Assembly (NCBI RefSeq): GCF_002127325.2
Contig: NC_035443.2
Coordinates: 120,742,462 to 120,806,461, forward strand
Length of the DNA stretch: 64,000 bases
Origin: Helianthus annuus
Lineage: Eukaryota > Streptophyta > Magnoliopsida > Asterales > Asteraceae
Reading direction: 5' to 3'
Position numbers and translations under genes: made by a program. The notes under the pieces are model-generated. The model was not told the DNA's origin. It made no database searches and saw only the letters and a program-made list of their open reading frames with translations. How positions within the stretch are numbered: position 1 is the stretch's first letter; each line of letters opens with the position of its first letter. This document shows, one piece after another, positions 57,420 through 64,000 of this stretch.

Positions 57420-58615
57420 TAGATATAAATATAAATATAAATGGAAATGTTTGTATTTGTGTATGTTTGTTTGTTTAAAACCTAATCAAACAGTTTATGA
57501 GTGTAAATAAACATAACTGAACATAAATAAATAAACTTGAACAAACATAATAGAACAAACATTAACAAACATAAAGAAATACAAATGAAGATAATTGAAC
57601 AAACGTAACAAACAAAAACAAACATAAATTAACAATAATGAACACAAACTAACAAGTCTCATATATCACAATTCATTCAGAACCACATCCAAATAAGTAA
57701 TTGGGGAATGTTCATTTGAGAAGAAAATTTAATGTGAGAAGAAAAAAGAAGAAAAGACATATTAGTAAAATTCTATTTCATTTAACACTCATATCATTAA
57801 TTTTTTTTGTTTAATTAATTAGTCAACTAATTATTAATTATCCTATATATAATCTACAAAACCTACACATATCAAAATTTTCCTACATATACCCTACACA
57901 TTATAGAATTTTATTCTACACAGTCGAAATTTATCCTACACACCTCGAAATATATCATACACAACTCGTAATTTATCCTACACAACTAGTAATTTATTTT
58001 ACACTTTAAATTAAGTTGTTTTTTAATTTGGAAAAAGTATATATTTTGAAAATGAGTTACAAATTTAATTTAGCTAGTTATTAAAGAGAAATAATACAGA
58101 TTAATAATTTATATAAGTTTACCAACATACCCTAATATTAAAATTAAATACAAATATTAAATGAAGCATTCTTATTGATTGAAACTTTCTTTTTTCTTAC
58201 AAAAAAATTATTCTCATTTGAACCCTCCACATAAGTAAATTTCTTTTACATAAATGAGTGATCGATTATGATAAGTTCCAGTGGAAAGACTATTTTTTGT
58301 ATTATTAGAAATCCAATAACTAACTAGTTATATTTATAAAACTTGTGGCCAAAGTTTTGGTTTGACCGCCCCTTTTTGTGGGTTGGCGTGTTTCTAATGA
58401 AGTTTATGTTAAAAAAAACATAAACGAACATAAATGAGCTTAAATGAATGAACGTGACAAACGTTCAGGAACATAAATAAACGAACAAAATATGTGTTCA
58501 TGCTAGTTGGTTCAATTAAATGAACAACTTTTGTTCATATTCATCATCCGTTTTATTAGTAAATGAACTTTTGTCAAACAGTTCATAAATGTTCGATTTG
58601 TTTACATGCCTAATT
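57420..58615. mobile_element. Element rich in GAACATAAA phrases, interrupted by another MITE
   Basis: AACATAAA / TGAACA phrases fill 57485-57655 and again 58405-58600, with the inverse TTTGTTCAT near 58530. TTTGTTTACATGCCTAATTAG at the right has the inverse form TAGGCATGTAAACAAA, like the other hAT-type ends. The left end is not fixed. Confidence 0.4.
57701..58230. mobile_element. 530-bp MITE, TSD ATAAGTAA
   Basis: The left end GGGGAATGTTCATTTGAGAA mirrors the inverse of the right end, GTGGAGGGTTCAAATGAGAA. Exact 8-bp duplications ATAAGTAA lie at 57693-57700 and 58231-58238. The interior has repeated CCTACACA phrases (57860-58000). The terminal phrase recurs at 20000-20030 and 34045-34072. 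Confidence 0.75.
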
Positions 58616-58791
58616 AGAAGAAAAGAGAGAATTTACTAGACATAGTTGAAGGGTATGAGAAACATGATTTGGATCATGAATTACCACATAGGACGCGATT
58701 GTCATGGAACACCGCCCTATATTCAATCCACGATGGTTCACGGGGATATTTCCACGGAGACCACGAGCCCCCTCTTCTTGATTTTGATGAA

Positions 58792-60340
58792 CTAGGATTG
58801 AGACCCGCCGCAATGCGGCGGAGATTCTTTAGTTATGACTAAGTCGATCTAGGACACGCACGTTATGTTAAACCTGTCAATCGAGGAAAATAGACGTTGT
58901 AAACACGTTCACCCACACACGCACGTTGCGTCATGCTAACTCACAAAATTTAAAACAAAACATAAAAAAGTTAAACTAAAGACGCACGTTACGATGTGTT
59001 AAGTCACAAAATTTAGAACCAAGCATAAAGCAAAAAATTTGCAGAAAATGAAAACTGTAAAGGAACAAAGTTGAAAGTAAAAAAAGTTGTGAGCATAGAT
59101 TGCAAAAGATAAAAAGTTTTGGGTTAAAAGTAAAAAAACAAATAGTTTTGGGTTAAAAGTAATTTATAAAATACTTTTGGGTGAAAGGTAAAAAAAATCA
59201 ATTTTGTTTGGAAACCCCCAAAGCCAAGGTTACGATAACCATATGCATAACGATTTTTTCTTTGGAAAACCCCCAAAGCACACTCCGCGTTGCGCGTGGG
59301 GCGTAAAACGGTGTCAAATAGTATTAATGTCACACAACCGTTATCGACCACCAACACTGACTCTACCTAGGGTCTGCGTGTCGCGACGAACCTGTTAAAC
59401 ATGAAAAAATAGAGGTAAAAACGTTGAACCACACATGTACGTTGCGTCGTATTAACTTGCAAAATTTGAAACAAAACATAAAAAAGTTGAACCACACTTG
59501 TACGTTGCTTCATATTAACTCGAAAAATTAAGAACTATACGTAAACCGAAAATTTGCCAAAGATGAAAAGTATAAGTGACAAAAGTTGTGAAGTTAAATT
59601 GCAAATAATGAAAACTTTTGGGTTAAAGTTAAAAAAAAACAAATTATGTTGGGTTAAAATTGCAAAAGGTAAAAACCTTTAGGTTAAAAGTAATGAAAAG
59701 TTTGGGTTAAAGTTAAAAAAACAATTTATGTAGGGTTAAAATTGTAAAAGGTAAAAACCTTTGGGTTAAAATTAAAAAATCAAGTTTTTTTTTTTTTTTT
59801 TTTTTGAAAAACTCTCAAAACACATGTTACAAGTGGTTTTGCACAAAAACTTTGCTTATTTATACATGGAATAATGAGACAAAAATAAATAAATTAACTT
59901 GCAAAATTTGAAACAAAACATAAAAAAGTTGAACCACACTTGTACGTTGCTTCATATTAACTCGAAAAATTAAGAACTATACGTAAACCGAAAATTTGCC
60001 AAAGATGAAAAGTATAAGTGACAAAAGTTGTGAAGTTAAATTGCAAATAATGAAAACTTTTGGGTTAAAGTTAAAAAAAACAAATTATGTTGGGTTAAAA
60101 TTGCAAAAGGTAAAAACCTTTAGGTTAAAAGTAATGAAAAGTTTGGGTTAAAGTTAAAAAAACAAATTATGTAGGGTTAAAATTGTAAAAGGTAAAAACC
60201 TTTGGGTTAAAATTAAAAAATCAAGTTTTTTTTTTTTTTTTTTTTTTTTGAAAAACTCTCAAAACACATGTTACAAGTGGTTTTGCACAAAAACTTTGCT
60301 TATTTATACATGGAATAATGAGACAAAAATAAATAAATTA
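58792..60340 (-). mobile_element. Helitron-like element (-), 3' end and repetitive body
   Basis: CCGCCGCA/TGCGGCGG (58805-58821) is an almost loop-free hairpin. On the minus strand it is followed by GTCTCAATC and CTAG (58792-58795), then T. The body repeats GCACGTTGCGTC and AAAATTTGAAACAAAACATA phrases also seen at 48240-48660. No helicase is encoded, so it is non-autonomous. The 5' end is not determined. Confidence 0.5.
59451..60340. repeat. 442-bp tandem duplication
   Basis: 59451-59892 and 59893-60340 are nearly identical (ATTAACTTGCAAAATTTGAA start in both). The T-run is about 22 bases in the first copy and about 28 in the second. The join is at ATTA. Confidence 0.92.
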
Positions 60341-60359
60341 AAAAACAGAAAGTGGATAG

Positions 60360-60700
60360 TGGTTTAATAAAAACTCAGACGCAGAAACAAAGTTTCAACA
60401 GAAATAGCTCTTTATTATTGATTGTGAATAATAAAAATACATAACACGTGGAATACTTAAATACCCAGAACTACCTAATCCTACTGCAACTCTAAACCGT
60501 AAATTGATAATTATCTAAACAATAGGAAACAAATCGAAACCTAAAACTAAAAGATAATTCAAATAATAATTAAACAGTTTATTATTATTTTACTCATTTA
60601 ATCCTTCGACTTTAGATTTCCATCAAACCGACCCTCAAGATCCCCAAACCACCCTTAGCTAATATTGCATGCTCGTTCAATAGTGTTTCAGGTCATGACC
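60360..60700 (-). repeat. Possible solo LTR fragment (minus strand)
   Basis: On the minus strand GGGTATTTAAGTATTCC could serve as a TATA region and AATCAATAATAAAGAGC as a polyadenylation region, followed by CTGTTGAAACTTTGTTTCTG, as in copia-type LTRs. TG...CA limits and duplications were not resolved. Confidence 0.35.
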
Positions 60701-60885
60701 ACACCATGTAGGGCGATGGATGAGAGTGGAGCGACGTGACGCTGTCGTAGAGGGTGATGGTCCTACATGACCAACCGCATAGCATAATAAGAAAATGAAT
60801 TAAGAATATTTTAAACAATCAAATTGGGAAAAAGGGACTAAAGTTAATATTTTTTTTTATGCAATTATGAATTTTTAACCATTAA

Positions 60886-61250
60886 GACCACTCGTAGTGG
60901 GGGTTTTGAGCGTTTTATCCCCAAAAAACGCCCCACAACGCCAAGGTGACCGCCCCCGTGGGCGTTTTTTTCGAAAAAATGATGGTTGGCGTTCTTTTTT
61001 TCACGCCACTGTTCATTCTTTTGGGCTAATCACTTTCCTGATGGTTTTTGTTTGGCCAATACGATTTTTTTGATGTTTTTTTATTTAATTCTATTACATT
61101 CCTTTTAACATAATGCCCAACAATGCCCACATCCTAACTACACCCATTTTAGAAAAACGTCCCATAATGTCCCATTGCTGACTGGACTGCCACATGACGC
61201 ACAACACACATAGGTGAGGGCATTATTCATGTGTACCACTACAGTTGCTC
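60886..61250. mobile_element. Tourist-type (PIF/Harbinger) MITE, TSD TAA
   Basis: GACCACTCGTAGTGG at the left pairs with GAGCAACTGTAGTGG (inverse of right), with TAA at 60883-60885 and 61251-61253. The interior has AACGCC/GGCGTT phrases in both directions. Confidence 0.75.
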
Positions 61251-61360
61251 TAACATTCTACGTTTAACATTACAGGATATCATACTATCTATTTAGAAAC
61301 TTTTAATAATCCTTACCCTTTTCAGTTAGTCCTCATTAGGGAACGCACTCTCATTGACAG

Positions 61361-61892
61361 TAGGGGTGTTCAAAAAAATCTGGATCCAAAACCGAATCCG
61401 AAATATAAGAAAATCCGTATCTGAAATATCTGAAGTTTCGCATATCCAAAAATTCGGATATCCGAAAACTGTATAATCCGAATTTTCGGATTCGAAATCG
61501 GATATGAATTTCAAAAATTTTGGATAATCCAATTATCCAAAATCCGAAAGCTAATTATTTTTTTGTAAATATATATAGTATATGAGCATTATATTTAGTT
61601 CGAAATATTGTAAAAATTAGTAAAAAAGTAGTAAATAATTGTATTTGTGTGAATTTATGATTGTTTTTAGTTTTAAATATTGGAAATTTAGAAAATCGAA
61701 TATAAGTTTAGTTTTAATCTATACACGAAACAGATTTTTTGATTTTTTTTATAAATTCGGATATCACTTTGGATATCCGAATCCGTATCCGAAATTTCGG
61801 ATATCCGATTATCAATATTCATTATCCGAAATTTTCGGATATCTTGCTTTCGGATATCCGAAAACCGGATAATCCAATCTTGAACACCCTTA
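61361..61892. mobile_element. hAT-type MITE rich in GGATATCCGAA
   Basis: The left end TAGGGGTGTTCAA mirrors TTGAACACCCTTA at the right. The flanks ATTGACAG (61353-61360) and GTTGACAC (61893-61900) match at six of eight bases, so it is an older insertion than the other two. The interior is GGATATCCGAA/TTCGGATATCC phrases in both directions. Confidence 0.75.
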
Positions 61893-61900
61893 GTTGACAC

Positions 61901-62930
61901 ACATCATTACCTTTCATGTCAAACAAACTTCTTTCAAAGGAATGTAGTTTTGTTGGATCACAAATTACCTTATAACAACCTCTTTCATTTATAGAAAAAA
62001 CTTGATTAAAAACAAAGTTCTTTAGGTTAACTAATCAATTGTGTGTTAGATCAAGAACAACAAAATTAAGAATCGCCAACTCGATTAGACAACTTTGAAT
62101 GTAGTACATTAGGGATGTTACACTGAACATATAACGTGATTATTAAGTTAAAATTAGCTAGGGTTCTTAAAATAATCTCTATAGATAATTATAAAGGTTA
62201 CAAAAGTAACTAGAAGGAAATATAGTCTTCTTTGAATATTTAGGTTGATCTTCCTCGTAGTTAAGCGTTTTCACCCACGGTAATAAGTTCCTCATCAGTA
62301 GGAAGTGTCTTCGTCAATAACAAGTTGCTTATCACTAGCAACTTGACTTTCTTTAGTATTTAGTTACAAGTCGCACTAACTTGATTTTTTACTTCTTCAT
62401 CGGTAGCAAGTGTTTTCGTAAGGTTAGAACTTACCATGTATAGAAAGTTATGTCTTCATCAGTGGTAACATCTTAGATTAGTGAAATCATGTTCCCTAGC
62501 AATTAATCCTTATCAACCAAATTAGTAATCACCTTTTTCAAATAAACACTAAATCCATATCAACCGAAATAGTAACTAGTAGCGGAAAGCTACCTTGTTA
62601 GTATGAATTTCTATCTGTAGCAAAACACGTAGTGATGTATCTAGTAGTTCCAAAGAGCTTTGACTTAACAATCGCCTCCTAAACTTTCTCTCTATAGTAA
62701 CGTGGCCGACAAATTTCTTGAGATCAAAATTCGTCGGCGCTATCACATGAACTAGTTTCAGTTCCTCCCCTATCCCAACCTTAATAAAGCCTTTTATACA
62801 ACTCATTGGAAATCAAAGATACAACTATCACTCAACACAAAGATGTATAACACAATCTTTATTGATCAAATCGGGAAAATCCCTTCAAGGATCGAATAAA
62901 AAAGACCGTGACAATGAAACATTAGGGGCC
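61901..62930. other. Intergenic DNA
   Basis: No supported gene. A degenerate repeated phrase of TTCATC-GTAGCAAGTG type recurs about every 100 bases between 62280 and 62480. Confidence 0.4.
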
Positions 62931-63540
62931 TGTTTGGTATGGGGTAATGGAATGGACGAAGAAATGGAATGGACAAGGTAATGGAATGGACGAGGGAATG
63001 CATTGGATCATTACCATTCCATGTCTTGTTTGGTTACCATGTGTGATGGAATGATTTATTATTGTGTATTGTTCGGTAGGAAAGAAAAACGGATTAATAA
63101 AATCAGCGGTGAGTGGTGGTGGTCGGTGGTAGTGATTGTGGGTGGTTATAGGTGGCGGTGGTGGGTGTCGGCGGCGACGATGGGTGGTGGTGGTGGCGGC
63201 GAGTGGCAGTGCGGCGGCGACGACGAGTGGTGGTGGCAAGGTGGTCGTTGGTGGTGGGTGGCAGCAGAGGTGGCGGTTGGTGGCAGCGGCGGCGGTGGTG
63301 GTGGCGTCGACGATGGTGGTGGGCGGCGACGACGAGTGTCGTTAGCGGTTGGTCGCAGCTGTGGGTGATAATGGTGGCGAGTGGGTGGCGGTGGCGGCGG
63401 TGGCTGTCGGGGTGAGGTGGTGGCCATGGCGTCGGTGGTGGGTGGTGGTGGTGGTGGGTTGTGGCGAAGGTGGTGGGTTGTGGTGTTGTTGATGAACGGT
63501 GCAAGAGGGGATGGAATGGAAAAAAAACATGGGGGTGGAA
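62931..63540. repeat. GGT/GGC-rich low-complexity block with possible MITE left end
   Basis: AGGGGCCTGTTTGGTATGGG at 62931 is of the form seen at ends of plant MITEs, followed by AATGGAATGGAC repeats. From 63108 to 63485 the sequence is GGTGGTGGCGG-type repeats. The many overlapping frames there are compositional artefacts. Confidence 0.6.
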
Positions 63541-63547
63541 GGAATGA

Positions 63548-64000
63548 TTTTTTTTTTGGGTAAAGGGTTACCCCGATGAATTTTATAAATGAAACAAAAC
63601 CGAACAAGGGTGTATCAAAGCAACACACCTACTAGACTTGACATACCAAGCCTAGGAAAACAAGGAATACAGCCAAACTAAAAAACAACCAAAAAACGTC
63701 TCTAACTCAACAACCATGACAACCAAAAAATAAGACTCCGAATTAAGCCTCTACCCCGGATCCGTTTCTATATCTTCGATCTTCCATGTCTTGAAAATTC
63801 TTTCCTTCGTTGAAGCCACCCGAAATCTGAAACCCATGAGCCGCAAACGAACCGTATTCTTAATCACCTCAGCCACTTGATCTACCGTTCTCTTGCTATT
63901 CTTGAAGAGCCTGTTGTTTCTCTCTTGCCATATATAATACGAAGAAGCAGCAATTAATAACTTGCACACAATATGATCCACATTCTTGGATTTAGCATGT
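63548..64000 (-). pseudogene. 3' end of an L1-type LINE, runs off the right edge
   Basis: The minus-strand frame 63981-63751 reads IAASSYYIWQERNNRLF and TVDQVAEVIKNTVRLRLMGF, the tail of plant LINE ORF2 after the zinc-binding RT domain. It stops at 63751. About 190 bases of 3' UTR follow to an A-run (T10 on the + strand at 63547-63557), the expected LINE poly(A). The upstream part is outside the window. Confidence 0.75.

Noticed and set aside
59198..59300. ACCCCCAAAGCCAAGG phrase as a complete retroposon
   Set aside because: Only a short resemblance to 40647-40670; no poly(A), ends or duplications could be found.
63003..63628. Many overlapping frames of 60-160 codons on both strands
   Set aside because: They are products of GGT/GGC trinucleotide repeats, are open in several frames at once and have no domain.

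Overview
This is plant nuclear DNA, probably from the daisy family (Asteraceae). The clues are the element types, the A+T-rich intergenic DNA, plant tRNA-Met primer sites, and an env-like retroelement ORF of a kind I recall from Asteraceae genomes. The family assignment comes from memory, not from a search. I see only one convincing host gene, a secreted leucine-rich-repeat protein at 54657-55853 (-). Almost everything else is transposable element (TE) DNA at several nesting depths.

Region 1 (1-11158): the 3' part of a large Ty1/copia element of Sirevirus type on the + strand. It has gag with a CCHC knuckle, a protease-integrase part, a large deletion into the middle of reverse transcriptase (RT), and RT/RNase H. 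A long spacer and an env-like gene follow; that gene has its own promoter-like segment, a 740-nt intron-like leader and a motif array. A polypurine tract (PPT) and a 444-bp 3' LTR with two palindromes and a TATA box close the element. It lies inside the left LTR of the next element.

Region 2 (11159-39120): two tandem copies of one block of about 14 kb. Each copy holds a Ty3/gypsy chromovirus-like element on the - strand (about 1.73-kb LTRs, tRNA-Met primer site, gag, protease, RT, RNase H, integrase), a flanking spacer with a small inverted-repeat element, and a PIF/Harbinger element with a TTA target duplication. The Harbinger element carries further inverted-repeat insertions and a broken transposase on the - strand. 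Diagnostic bases show that left LTRs match left LTRs and right match right, so the gypsy insertion came before the duplication. Each copy has since gained its own stop codons and frameshifts. The copia insertion is in copy 1 only.

Region 3 (39121-52650): a field of non-autonomous DNA elements. It includes Helitron-type 3' hairpin-CTAG ends, hAT-type miniature elements with 8-bp target duplications, a Mutator-like element with 191-bp inverted repeats and a 9-bp duplication, fold-back elements, a tRNA-related sequence and a second, different Harbinger transposase pseudogene.

Region 4 (52690-64000): a LINE remnant, the LRR gene with its promoter, more hAT- and Tourist-type elements, a Helitron-like stretch with a 442-bp tandem duplication, a possible solo LTR, a GGT-rich stretch and the 3' end of an L1-type LINE running off the right edge. 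No rRNA, intact tRNA or CRISPR was seen.
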